A DNA stretch of 64,000 nt from assembly GCA_036186865.1 (NCBI GenBank), contig AP025074.1, positions 6,252,877 through 6,316,876 on the forward strand, written 5' to 3'. Every line of letters begins with the position of its first letter. Position 1 is the stretch's first letter. Below are positions 53,683 to 64,000 of the stretch, piece by piece. The stretch is from Eustoma russellianum. Taxonomy: Eukaryota; Streptophyta; Magnoliopsida; Gentianales; Gentianaceae. The notes beneath the pieces were generated by a model. It saw only the letters and a program-made list of their open reading frames with translations, was not told where the DNA came from and made no database searches. Position numbers and translations under genes: made by a program.

Positions 53683-55257
53683 TTAGCCATGCAAGTTGTA
53701 AGGATGCGGATGATTAGTCATAGACAAATTCAGTTTTCTTACTAATTCGATGCTAGCCACATTCGCACAAGAACCGGAATCAATGATCATGGTGCATACT
53801 TTACCATTTATCATGCAATGAATATGGAAAATGTTTTCTCTATGTTGTTCGTGATCATCTAATTTCGGATATGCATTTAAAGCTCTACGCACAACAAGAA
53901 ACTCCTTAGTGTCAAAATCATCTAATGCGCCTAGATCCTCTTCAGGTTCAATTTCATTATCATGCTCAGACTCGTTTTCATGGTCGGACTTGGACACATA
54001 TTCATTGGTCTCGTCAATTGACATGATTCGTTTTGCATTAGGACACTTTTTTCCTATGTGACCACGTCCTTGACATTTATAGCATTTAATGTCTCGAAAC
54101 CTATTTGAGGGATCAGAAGAATTTCCGGTAGGAGCCCTTTGTTGGGTGCGTTCATCTCTCCTTTGTGTGGATTGCACACGATTGTCCATTCTTTGTGACA
54201 CACCTTGGTCACGTGCTTGGCGTCCTGTAGGCCGTGAACTTCCCGTTCCTGAAGGCTTGCTGGAAAACCTTGACGAAGACTGATTAGTGCGATAATTGGA
54301 ATTGAAAGTGGAGGAATTACGTACCTTTAATTGCGTTTCAATCTTTTCAGCCATATGTACCATGGTGGTGAGGTCGAGATAAGGTTGAAGATCAACCCTT
54401 TGCGCAATCTCCCTGTTTAAACCATGTAAGAAACGAGCTTTGGTGGCCTCTTCAGGTTCCTGCAAGTTAGACCTTTCCAACAAAATTTCTAACTCTTTAT
54501 AGTACTCGTCTACACTTTTGGAACCTTGACGTAAGTTGTGCAAACTTGTGAAAATAGAACTCTCATAATTGTTTGGAATAAAACGTTGTCCCATTTCAAA
54601 CTTCATTTCTTCCCAAGTAGCCATTGGAGGTTGTCTCGTCTTAGTTCTATTTCGACACAAATTCGTCCACCAATTAAGTTCATAACCAGAAAACTCAATA
54701 GAAGAAGCATACCTCACTTTTTGCAATTCACTATAATTGGTACAAGAAAAGATCAAATCCACTTTCGTTTCCCATTCTAAATATTCCTCTGCAATACTTT
54801 TACCATAAAACGTGGGAATATTTATTTTGGTTTTAAGAAAATCATCATCTTGCGGGAAAAGGGGATTTTGGCGTCTTTGGTAACCACGGGGAGGGTGGTC
54901 ATCAAAGTCATAGTCATCATGCTCATATGGAATGTAATCGTCATTGTACCTTCTCGGAACGTACCTTCTTGGTTGTGTAGGAGGAACAAACCTTCTTGCT
55001 TCGATGTGTGGTGGTCTAAGGTTGTCATCCTCAACTTCTTCTGGGGGATGGCGCCTTGGTTGTGGTAGGGGAACGGCCCTGCTTGTTCCTTGACCATCAC
55101 TCGTTTTGTATCGTCGCTCCACGTCTTCCAAGCGATGCTTAATTACCTCATTGTCATGCATGAGTTTCTTAAGCATCTCCAGCATTTGTTGTTGCGTGTT
55201 GTCAACAGTTTCGGCCTCTTTTGACTTGCTAGATGCGGAATGATTGCTGCTCTCCAT
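53683..55257 (-). pseudogene. gag: Gypsy H Gag and protease active site
   Basis: 524 residues. Retrotransposon gag domain at about 140-320 (INIPTFYGKSIAEEYLEWE, W-rich core, FIPNNYESSIF, RQGSKSVDEYY), a Ser/Arg/Gln-rich basic region, CCHC zinc knuckle C392-C405 (CYKCQGRGHIGKKC), acidic linker, and the protease motif IIDSGSCANVAS with D493-S494-G495. The N-terminus MESSNHSAS follows the leader. The Gag part is open; Gag and protease are read in one frame, as in many chromoviruses, until the frameshift at 53692. Confidence 0.9.
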
Positions 55258-56427
55258 TATACCTAAGGAATTGAACGAAAAAAGGAAAAAGAAAGAAGCA
55301 AACTAACACAAAGACAAGCAAACGTTAAGGGATTAGTAAAAAAAATAAGCTATGAACACTCCGCTTTCGGTTCTTTCCACTCTCTTACCACTTTGGTTCT
55401 TGGATAACCTGAAGTTAAGAAGGCTCAAAGTGATCAATAAGGAAGTGTATTGCCAAGGCTTTCTTCAAATCACAATGTTCTCCGCTTGTTTCCTCCATTT
55501 TGCTTTCAAGTTGCACCAATTAGTATCAAAGTAGAATCAATTCAAATGAACACAAACTTGAACTTTATACTAAGATTCAAAGAAAATAAGCAACCAAAGT
55601 TGATGTATAAGGCTGAACCAAAGATAAACTAAGGGTTGCCGTGGGCAATCTTTAGTTAATTTTGATTCTATGCACTTACTATCCACAAAATGGTTCAAGT
55701 CATGCAACAATCGAGCAACCAAATGTGTGATTGGTTCAAGAAGATCAGGAGATGGAGAGTAGGATATATAGGGGACGGCAATGTGGGGTTAAAGGGAATA
55801 TGGTATCCAAGGTTTGCAAATCGTACCAAAAATTTTCCACGCAATGCACAAACGTTTTGCCCTTTTTCTTTTCTCTTGTTCTTTTGTTTTTCTTCTTCTT
55901 CCTTGCTATTTCAATTGAGCAAGGTTCAGATTCTCTTTTTTTTGACTAAGGATAGAATTGAAATTTCACGCGTTTTGCACTTAGCACTTGCGTTCTTGGA
56001 CAGAATAGTGCAATTTATTTAAAATGCAAATTGTAACTTGGACTTGCAACAAAAATAACCTTGGAAAGTGAGAGAAATTGGGGTAAGGCCGAATGGGTCA
56101 GGGTTAGGGTTTTTTTTGATTTAGGGTTTTTTTAACGTTTTGGGAATTTGCGGGATGGGGTTTTGGGAACTGAACGGGCGTTGTAAATGGACTATTTGGG
56201 GTGGTAATTGAGGATTGGTGTGGTCAATTTGGTTATTGGTTGGTTTAGGACAGAATTTGAAAAAAAATTCAAATTCTGGGGTTAGGGTTTATTTGAATGA
56301 ATTGAGATCTTTAGAATCTGATTGTATTTGAAAAAATTGGTTTGGGGCTTTTTGTTTGGAGTGTAAATAGGGTTATTTGGAATCAGGTTGGTGAGTTTTA
56401 GGGTTGGATTGGGGTGGGGCTGGTTGG
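55258..56427 (-). other. Leader of gypsy H (partial)
   Basis: About 1.17 kb without domain-bearing frames. Contains three AAACCCTAA motifs in element sense (near 56105, 56121, 56282). The primer binding site and 5' LTR are beyond the G insertion, outside the window. The last bases before G are ggttgg. Confidence 0.75.
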
Positions 56428-57621
56428 TGATGAGCCAAATAAAGGCTAGAAAACGTTTCCAAGACTTTGTCTTCTATTCCAAATTGATTTGAACCTCGGC
56501 TATGGCAAAGAACATCACAATGACACCCCTTGAACTGTAACCGTTTGTCCTTGGCTCAATTCATGCCAACACCTCTTCCTCTTTGGCATTCCAACACATC
56601 TAAAACCTCATTGAGACCCTAAGATGCTGTAAACCAAAAAAATGAAGTAAATACTAACAAGTTCTAGGCTATGAACTTGAAAGAAACCGTTAAGTGGTTT
56701 AAACTTCAACTAGAAAAGTTGAGAATTCCTTAAAGGAAATTTTGATTGAAATGTTTTTGAATTGTCGTCATTTGTACATTCAGGTTCCTAATCTATTTAT
56801 AACCAACGAAATTTACAAAGGTACAAGGTTTAAAGTACAAAGTACAAGTCTAAAAGGAACATGCTTGCTTGGTAACTTGTTTGAACAATTTTGGTTCCAA
56901 GAAAGCTGAATTGTTTTGTCGTGCTTCCATGCTTGTTCTCAGCCACAATTCTTGATCAATTTTGATTGGATAATACTTTGAACAACTTGGTTTGAATTGC
57001 CTTTGATTGGTTGCAAATTTGGCTTTGAATTTCCAAAACATGCGTGAATTATGCCTTAAACAGCTGCATCTGATTGGATCAATTTTGTGCTGCTTGCTTG
57101 CTTGTTTCCAAGTTGTTTTTGATTGGTTTGAACATTTGCAAGACTTCTCCCAATTGGTTCATGCTTTGAGCAGCTTGTCAATCCATGTTTGGCGTGAAGA
57201 ACAATTCAGATTTTTGAGTGTGTGCTTGTCACCTCCTTGCTTGTAAGCTACTTGCTTGTCACCACCTTGCTTGAACAAAAATTCAGATTCTAATTGCATT
57301 TTCAAGCTAAGTACGTGTACCTGAAAAACAAGGCAACAATACAACACAAACTATCCTAAAACAAGGTTAACCAACCAACAATATTAAAAGGAACAACTAA
57401 AGATATGTACAACATGTTTTTGATACAACTAGATCAAAGCTTGTATCATATAAACCCAATGGACATCATCTCTGCTTGGTTCATCCTCTTCATGCCTATA
57501 AAGAAATGATTCAACACAATGCATCAACTTCTTAGCCATACTCCTTGTCATGGGACCTGTGCGGGGCAGTGAGGTGTCATCATCAGTGTTTGTATCCACA
57601 AGGTTAGGCTGTAGCTCATCA
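56428..57621 (-). repeat. 3' LTR of gypsy G (1194 bp)
   Basis: Perfect terminal inverted repeat TGATGAGC/GCTCATCA. Includes coding for the Pol tail (57429-57621). Confidence 0.92.
57429..57621 (-). pseudogene. Pol C-terminal tail encoded inside the G LTR
   Basis: Same tail as in D: DELQPNLVD, GPMTRSMAKKL, FLYRHEEDEPS, WVYMIQALI and a stop at 57429-57431. In G the integrase frame enters the LTR in a wrong frame after SRTNQG because of a small loss at the polypurine tract, and stops at 57548. Confidence 0.8.
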
Positions 57622-58108
57622 TTCCCTGATTCGTCCTCGAATCTGAATCAATACTAAATGGAGAAAGGTCAGCAACATTAAAAGTTTTAGAGATAGGACC
57701 ATACCTTTCTTCAGGAAGATCGAGAACATAGGCATTATCACCAAGCCGTTTCAACACTTTGAACGGTCCATCGCCTCTTGGCTTCAACTTTGAGTCCCTT
57801 TCCTTAGGGAATCTTTCTTTCCTCAAGTGTAACCAAACAAGATCACCAGGCTCAAATATAACAACTTTACGATTCCTGTTGGCTCTATTGGCATACACTT
57901 TATTCTTAGCTTCAAGTTGTGACTTAACCTTTTCATGCAATTCTTTCACAAGTCTTGCTTTTCGTTCTCCATCTAAACTAACACGTTCATGAACAGGTAT
58001 GGGAACAAGATCAAGCGGGGACAGAGGGTTAAAGCCATAAACAACTTCAAAAGGAGAATGCAATGTTCCACTATGAACAACTCTATTGTATGCAAACTCA
58101 ATATAAGC
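57622..58108 (-). pseudogene. pol: Gypsy G integrase C-terminal domain
   Basis: Follows an in-frame stop at the place where relatives have LPYIEFAYNR (TGA just after NWEDC, 58106-58108). Contains HSPFEVVYGFNPLSPLDL, a basic stretch, and RGDGPFKVLKRLGDNAYVLDLP, FNVADLSPF. It ends with DSDSRTNQG at the LTR; the usual polypurine run AAGGGGGAGGGAA is reduced to AGGGAA. Confidence 0.88.
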
Positions 58109-61100
58109 TCAGCAGTCTTCCCAATTCTTTAAGTTCTTTTGAATGACAACACATAACAGTTGAGACAAAGTTCTATTAACAACTTCAGTTTGACCATCGA
58201 TTTGTGGGTGAGCAGTTGTAGAAAATAACAATTTAGTACCAAGTCTACTCCACAAAACACGCCAGAAATGACTTAGAAACTTTGTATCTCTATCACTAAC
58301 AATTGTACGTGGCATGCCATGCAATCTAACAATCTCCTTAAAGAACAAATCAGCAATATGAATAGCATCATCAACTTTCTTACATGCAATGAAATGTGCC
58401 ATTTTGGAAAATCTATCAACAACAACAAAGATGCTATCTTTACCAGTTTTGGATCGAGGCAATCCCAATACAAAGTCCATAGAAAGATCAGTCCAAGGTG
58501 AGCTTGGAACAGATAAGGAAGTGTACAATCCATGTGGTTGTGTTCTAGATTTTGCTTGTTTGCAAGTAATACATTGGTCACATACCTTATCAACATGTGC
58601 TTTCATATGCGGCCAAAAGAAATGCTCCTTAAGTGTTTCCAAAGTTTTCAACGAGCCAAAAAGACCCGTTAAACCTCCTCTATGAGCTTCTTTTATCAAC
58701 AACTCTCTTAATGAACACATTGGTACACATAACTTATGTTCTTTAAACAAATAACCATCATGCAAGTAATATTTAGCAAAAGGTGAATCAATGCATGCTT
58801 GATAACTAAAGTCATGATCAGAATGATACCTCTCTTTGATAGACTCAAAACCAAACATGTTACATGAAAGAGTAGTAATCAAAATATAGCGACGAGATAA
58901 TGCATCAGCAACAACATTTTCTTTTCCTTGCTTATACTTGATCACATAAGGGAATTGTTCAATGAATTCAACCCATTTGGCATGTCTTTTGTTCAATTTT
59001 CCTTGACCTTTTAGATACTTAAGGCTTTCATGATCAGTATGAATCACAAATTCCTTAGGTTGCAGATAATGTTGCCAAGTTTGTAATGAACGGACAAGGG
59101 CATACAATTCTTTATCATAGGTTGAATAATTTATGGAAGCTCCTTTCAATTTCTCACTAAAGTAGGCAACAGGTTTGTTACCTTGATGCAATACAGCTCC
59201 AATGCCAACTCCACTGGCATCACATTCAACTTCAAACATTTCATCAAAGTTGGGCAATCTCAGGATAGGTGCAGAAGTTAGACGTTTCTTAAGTTCCTCA
59301 AAGGCTTGTTGTTGTGTTTTTCCCCATTCAAAACTTACATCTTTCTTGACTAACTCATTCAAGGGTGCAGCTATGGTAGAGAAATCCTTCACAAAACGTC
59401 TATAGAAGCTAGCTAATCCATGAAAACTCCTAACATCTCCAGCAGACTTAGGGGTTGGCCACTCAGATATGGATTTAACTTTCTCTTGGTCCATTTCAAT
59501 TCCTTCAGCACTAATCACAAATCCTAAGAATGTAACCTTCTCCAGACAGAAAGAACACTTCTTGAAATTAGCATACAACTTTTCTTTCTGTAGGGTGACA
59601 AAAACAGCTCTAAGATGGATCAGATGTTCACTTAGGGTTTTGGAGTAGATAAGAATGTCATCAAAGTAAACTACTACAAATTTCCCTATGAATTTCCTTA
59701 AGACCACATTCATTAACCTCATGAAAGTACTAGGGGCGTTGGTTAAACCAAAGGGCATAACTAACCATTCGTACAATCCAAATTTAGTCTTAAAGGCAGT
59801 TTTCCATTCATCACCTTCCCTAATTCTCACTTGGAAATAACCTTGTTTAAGATCTACTTTGCTAAAGCATTTAGACCCATGCAACATATCCAACATGTCA
59901 TCCAACCTAGGAATAGGGTATCTATACTTCACAGTGATCTTATTGATGGGTCTATAATCAGTACACATTCTCCAAGTTCCATTTTTCTTAGGGACAATGA
60001 TAACAGGAACAACACAAGGACTCATACTCTCTTTTACTTTACCTTGGGTCAATAATTCCTCAACTTGTTTTTGGATTTCCTTAGTTTCCTCTGGATTGGC
60101 TCTATAGGCACTGTTTGGTAGAACAGCTCCTGGAATGAAATCTATTTGATGCTCAATGCCTCTTAGAGGTGGTAAACCTGGGGGATCTCCTTCAGGAAAC
60201 AAGCTAGAAAATTCTTGAAGTAAAGATGCAACTTCACTTGGTAAAGTAGATGGTATTTCAGATGAAGAGAACAGAGTTTCTTTGTAAAGCAAGATATAAA
60301 CAGTTTTGTTTGAATTGATAGCATGGAATACCTCGCTTTGAGATGTAAAGAATGCACTTTTCTTTAGAGATGGTTCAGTAGAAACTTTGATTTCTTTCGG
60401 TTCAATTTTAAGATGAGAAGTTTTCAGTTGGTTTTCTTTGATGAAAATCCTTTCCAGTTCCTTTTCTTTTGGATCATTATGGCTTTTTAACATTCGTTGT
60501 TGATCCTCAAAGACTTTGTGCGGGGGCAAGGCATTTAATTTGAACAGTTTATTGTTATGCCTAAAGGAATATCTATTCAGGTAACCATCATATGTAACCT
60601 TGTTGTCAAATTGCCACGGTCTACCTAATAAGATATGACTTGATTGCATAGGGGCTACATCACATAACACCTCAGCAGAATACCCACCAATTGATAAAGA
60701 AACTAGGACTTGCTTTGTTACTTTAACTTCACCACACTCATTAAGCCATGTAAGTCTATAAGGACGGGGGTGATTAATTAAAGGTAACTCAAGTTTCCTA
60801 ACAAGTTCAAAACTTGCAACATTGGTACATGAATCGGAGTCAATGATTAAAGTGCAGACTTTCTTTTTAACCATACAGTGAATGTGGAATATGTTCTCTC
60901 TTTGTATTTCAGGTTCTTCAGTTTTAATTTGGGCACTTAGAGCTCGACGGACAACTAAGAACTCTTTTGTTTCACACTCATTAATCTCTTCACTAAGCTC
61001 TTCTTCTTCCTCACATGTTTGTTCAATTTCATTGTTTTCTTCACTCTCTTCCAATTCTTCCTCAGAATAATACTCATTAGACTCTTCAATAAACAAGATG

Positions 61101-61117
61101 CGTTTAGGGTTGGGACA
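58109..61117 (-). pseudogene. pol: Gypsy G protease-RT-RNase H-integrase
   Basis: A 995-residue open frame. The protease site reads D86-S87-D88 instead of the required DSG. ILLGRPW marks the protease end. RT has MCTDYRPINK, KFGLYEWLVMPFGLTNAP and FDD at 478-480; RNase H has ECDASGVGIGAV and VADALSRR. In the integrase zinc finger, EAHRGGLTGLFG replaces EAHGGGLMGHFG, so the second His is lost; the cysteines CDQCITC remain. Core residues D874, D935, E971 are present with 35 residues between the last two. The frame is bounded upstream by a stop within the Gag zinc knuckle and downstream by a stop after NWEDC. Confidence 0.92.
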
Positions 61118-62308
61118 TTAATTAGCAAAATGACCTTTTCCTAAGCATTTAAAACATTGAATATCACGAGCCTTAACATTAGGCGTACCTTCCACCTTGG
61201 CTTTGCCTTTATCAGTGATTGGAAGCTTTGGACGATTTTGGATATTCTGGGTTGATTTTCCTTGGAATCCACGGCCTTGACCTTGTTGTGGACGGAAAGG
61301 CGCCCTGGGCTGTGTTCTAGGAAAACTCAAAGGATTAGTCCGAAAAGAAGGGTTAGAAGTTTTAACCTTCAATTGTCTTTCCACTTTCTCAGCAATGTGA
61401 ACCATAGAAGCCAGATCAGAGTAAGGTGTAAGTTCCACCTTAAATGCAATCTCTTTGTTCAAACCAGCTAGAAATCTAGGCATTGTGGCTTCCTCAGCTT
61501 CTTGTATGTTAGCCCTGGTAAGCAGATGTTCTAATTCATTATAAAATTCATCAACAGATCTATTACCTTGAGAAAGTTGTTGTAATTTCTGGAAAATGCT
61601 TCTTTCATAGGAAGGAGATATGAATCTCTTCCTCATCTCTTGTTTCAGCTCGGACCAAGTAACAACAGGGGGCTGTCTTGTTCTTCTCCTGGTGTACTTC
61701 AATTGTTCCCACCAGAGTAAAGCATAATCTACAAATTCAAAAGTTGCATACTGCACTTTGGCCAATTCAGAATTGTTAGTGCAAGAATACATATGATCTA
61801 CTTTTGTTTCCCATTGCAGATATGCTTCAGGATCACTTTTCCCTTGGAAGGAGGGTATTGTCAGTTTAGTAGTAATGAACTCTTCTTCAAGATGTTCATC
61901 TCTATCAGGCTGACGTTCATCATACCGTTCTTCCGGATAGTGTTCTTCATTGTACTCAGGGAGATTATCAAATCTCTCCTCAAAAGAAATGTTCCTACGA
62001 CCACCATTACTACCTCGACCTCGACCTCTACCTCTATGTGATGTGACTTTTCTATGTTCAAAATGAGACTCATTACCGTAAGAGGTGCCTTCTTGAAAAG
62101 GTATACTAGGTTCCTTTTGATCTGAGGTTGGCTTTTCTACTTTGCTTATCCTCTGTTTGTTATCCTCTATGTCACTTTTCATTAAACCAAACTGATTAAC
62201 AAGGAAAGTGAGTGTTTGCTGTATATTCTCTAGGTTAACAGGGACTGGAGATGGAACAGGAGTAGATGGGGACGGGGGTGGTGCATTATCTTTCTGTTGG
62301 GGACCCAT
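61118..62308 (-). pseudogene. gag: Gypsy G Gag, stop in the zinc knuckle
   Basis: 396 residues. Start MGPQQKDNAPPPSPS; coiled segment VNLENIQQTLTFLVNQFGL; Arg/Gly-rich patch GRGRGRGSNGG; gag domain from about 150 (LTIPSFQGKSDPEAYLQWE, FISPSYERSIFQKL, SQGNRSVDEFY) to VERQLK; zinc knuckle CFKCLGKGHFAN followed by a stop at 61118-61120 and then the final Cys. A single C to T change of a Gln codon would explain it. H shows the same domain order. The protein lacks a complete knuckle and is cut from Pol. Confidence 0.92.
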
Positions 62309-63391
62309 GATTCAGAAAACAATCTCAAAAGCCAATTAAAATATTGACAAGATGCAAATACTCTACTTTATGTTGACAATTGTTCAAAACAGCAATTTGG
62401 ACTATTTCTCCTAAGGATTCAAGAAAATCACAGAAGTCAAATTGTTGTTCTGGCTGAATGAAATCTACGGGGTTGTTTAAGACAATCCCTCAATTTACTT
62501 TACAGCATATGCAATTATCAATTGAAGTAAAGTGAAAGTAAAAGCACACAAACAAAGTGTCAGCAAGGGTTTGCTTTAAAAACTTTCAATATTTCAAATC
62601 TACAACACTTTGGGCACTTTCTTTCTTTTGAGCTTTGCACAGGAATTTCCCTTTTGCAATGTTCAATTTTGGCCTTTTCCTCACTTTTCTTTCTTGTGCA
62701 ATTCTCTCTTGTCTTGCCTCTTACTTGTTGACAAATAATGGCTTTTCTCTCGTGTGTTTCTCAATCAAGCTTAATTTTCTTTTTTGGGGATGTTTTCTTG
62801 ATTGTTGTGAGACTACTGCTCACGGCCTACATGAGTCATTGCTCACAGCCTTTAATTGCACAAGGTTTGTTGTATTTGGAATTTTGAAAGTTTCTCGTAC
62901 ACAACACGGCTAAACACTATGTAGTGAGAAATCAATTCACAATTACAACAAGTTCAAATTGATTATAGTGCAAGGTAAGTTCAGAAATTGATCTAAAACA
63001 ACAATTGGATAGCTTTTTAACAGTGTGGGGGCTTAAACAATTCCTAACTTCCAGGATGTATCTAAGTCCAACAAGTTGTTTGAAACAATTGAAATCAACA
63101 AAAAGATATAGCTATTAGCATTCACCAAGATTTCAAATGAGCTTTAAAGACTTGTTCTAAACACACGGTTTTGGCAATTGTTTTTCTGTTTTTGATGCAA
63201 ATGATCTAACTAATCTTAAGATAGCTAAATGCAACTTAGTTGTTTCTAAATGCAATTATAAGGGCTGATTACTATAACAACTAATGGAAAACAATTTTGA
63301 TGCAAACTAAACTAACTTGTTTTGTTTTGACTTTAAGTTATCTATTCTACTTTGTTTTTGTTTTGGTTTTCGTTTTTATGATGCAAACAGT
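62309..63391 (-). other. Leader of gypsy G, primer binding site lost
   Basis: Non-coding, with recurring TTTGCATCA (element sense) near 63195, 63300 and 63380. Directly at the LTR, where D has TGGTATCAGAGCG, G has ACTGTTTGCATCAT, so the primer binding site is missing. Confidence 0.8.
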
Positions 63392-64000
63392 TGATGAGCC
63401 AAATGAAGGCTAGAAAACGTTTCCAAGACTTTGTCTTCTATTCCAAATTGATTTGAACCTCAGCTATGGCAAAGAAATCACAATGACACCCCTTGAACTG
63501 TAACCATTTGTTCTTGGCTCAATTTATGCCAACACCTCTTCCTCTTTGGCATTCCAACACATCTAAAACCTCATTGAGACCCTAAGATGCTGTAAACCAA
63601 AAATGAAGTAAATACTAACAAGTTCTAGGCTATGAACTTGGAAGAAAACCGTTAGTGGTCTTAAACTTCAACTAGAATAAGTTGAGAACTCCTTAAAGGA
63701 AAATCTGATTGAAATGTGTTTGAAATTGTTGTTTTTACATTCAGCTTCTTAACCTACTTATAACAACGAAAATTACAAAGAGTACAAGGTTTAAAGTACA
63801 AAGTACAAGACTAAAAATGACATGCTTGCTTGGAACTTGTTTGAGCAACTTTCGGTTCCAAGGAGCTGATTGCTTTTGCCGTTTCTTCCTTGCTAGTTTC
63901 AGCCAAAGTTTTGATTGGATATTGCATTGAGAAGCTTGGTTTGAACTTCCTTTGATTGGTTGTAGTTTAGGCTTTGAATATTCGAACCAATTAGGCCTTA
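63392..64000 (-). repeat. 5' LTR of gypsy G (part)
   Basis: Starts (plus-strand order) tgatgagccaaatgaagg and follows the 3' LTR with scattered substitutions and indels to the window end. Confidence 0.93.

Larger units (their letters stand above)
49108..56427 (-). mobile_element. Gypsy element H, decayed, interrupted by G
   Basis: Minus-strand chromovirus-like gypsy: 3' LTR, polypurine tract, pol, gag, and leader up to the insertion of G at 56428. The 5' LTR lies right of the window. Domain order protease, RT, RNase H, integrase is that of gypsy. Several frameshifts and one stop make it older than G or the copia copies. Confidence 0.88.
56428..64000 (-). mobile_element. Gypsy element G, 5' LTR runs off the window
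   Basis: Nearly full minus-strand element of the D/E family: 3' LTR 56428-57621, pol, gag, leader, and the first 609 bases (plus-strand order) of the 5' LTR. The two LTRs differ by a few percent over the first 200 bases by eye. Both priming sites are damaged and three key protein sites are changed, so G is inactive. It lies within the leader of H. Confidence 0.92.

Noticed and set aside
56098..56290. Telomere-like TTAGGGTTT motifs
   Set aside because: Only three isolated copies within the H leader, not a tandem array; short AAACCCTAA boxes are common in plant promoters and leaders.
62635..62913. A 92-residue Cys/Phe-rich plus-strand frame
   Set aside because: Lies antisense in the G leader, with no homology I recognise and no support from the other copies.

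Overview
This window is a gene-free, visibly AT-rich stretch of a plant nuclear genome made almost entirely of nested LTR retrotransposons. The evidence for a plant is the tRNA-iMet-type primer binding site (TGGTATCAGAGC) shared by Ty1/copia and Ty3/gypsy elements, copia Gag/Pol of plant Sirevirus type with several polypurine tracts before the 3' LTR, and gypsy Pol of plant chromovirus type. I recognise no host gene, tRNA or rRNA gene, and I cannot name the species.

Left part (1-33958). Six elements lie inside one another, and the missing halves of all six must lie left of the window: copia A (minus, 1-7240) sits in the RNase H region of copia B (minus, 7241-15780). B sits in a copia LTR, C (plus, 15781-17794). 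C sits in the leader of gypsy D (minus, 17795-19678). D sits in the reverse transcriptase of gypsy E (plus, 19679-19837 and 31370-33900). E sits just before the polypurine tract of gypsy J1 (plus, from 33901). A complete copia element, K (19838-31369), later entered E and made the 5-bp duplication ATTTC.

Middle (33959-49107). The J1 LTR starts at 33959, is split by a second complete copia element, L (34640-46002, duplication CCAAT), and ends at 46618, where a primer binding site and a long leader follow. J1 therefore has internal sequence on both sides of one LTR. A second element of the same family, J2, follows in the opposite orientation (about 48236-49107).

Right part (49108-64000). Gypsy H (minus; LTR 49108-50539, decayed pol, gag to 55257, leader to 56427) is interrupted by gypsy G (minus; 3' LTR 56428-57621, pol, gag, leader, 5' LTR from 63392 to beyond the window).

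A, B, C, K and L are one copia family with unusually long LTRs (2.3-3.1 kb). K has intact gag and pol, and no difference between its two LTRs was noticed; it is the best candidate for an active copy. L also seems to have identical LTRs, but its gag is destroyed, so it was probably mobilised by Gag from a relative. All four internal regions have the same 92-bp gag-pol gap, which looks like an intron whose acceptor exactly opens the pol frame. D, E and G are one gypsy family (LTR ends TGATGAGC/GCTCATCA), H a second and J1/J2 a third. In D, E, G and H the end of pol is encoded inside the LTR, a feature I recall for centromeric (CRM) chromoviruses. A pericentromeric origin is a reasonable but unproven inference.
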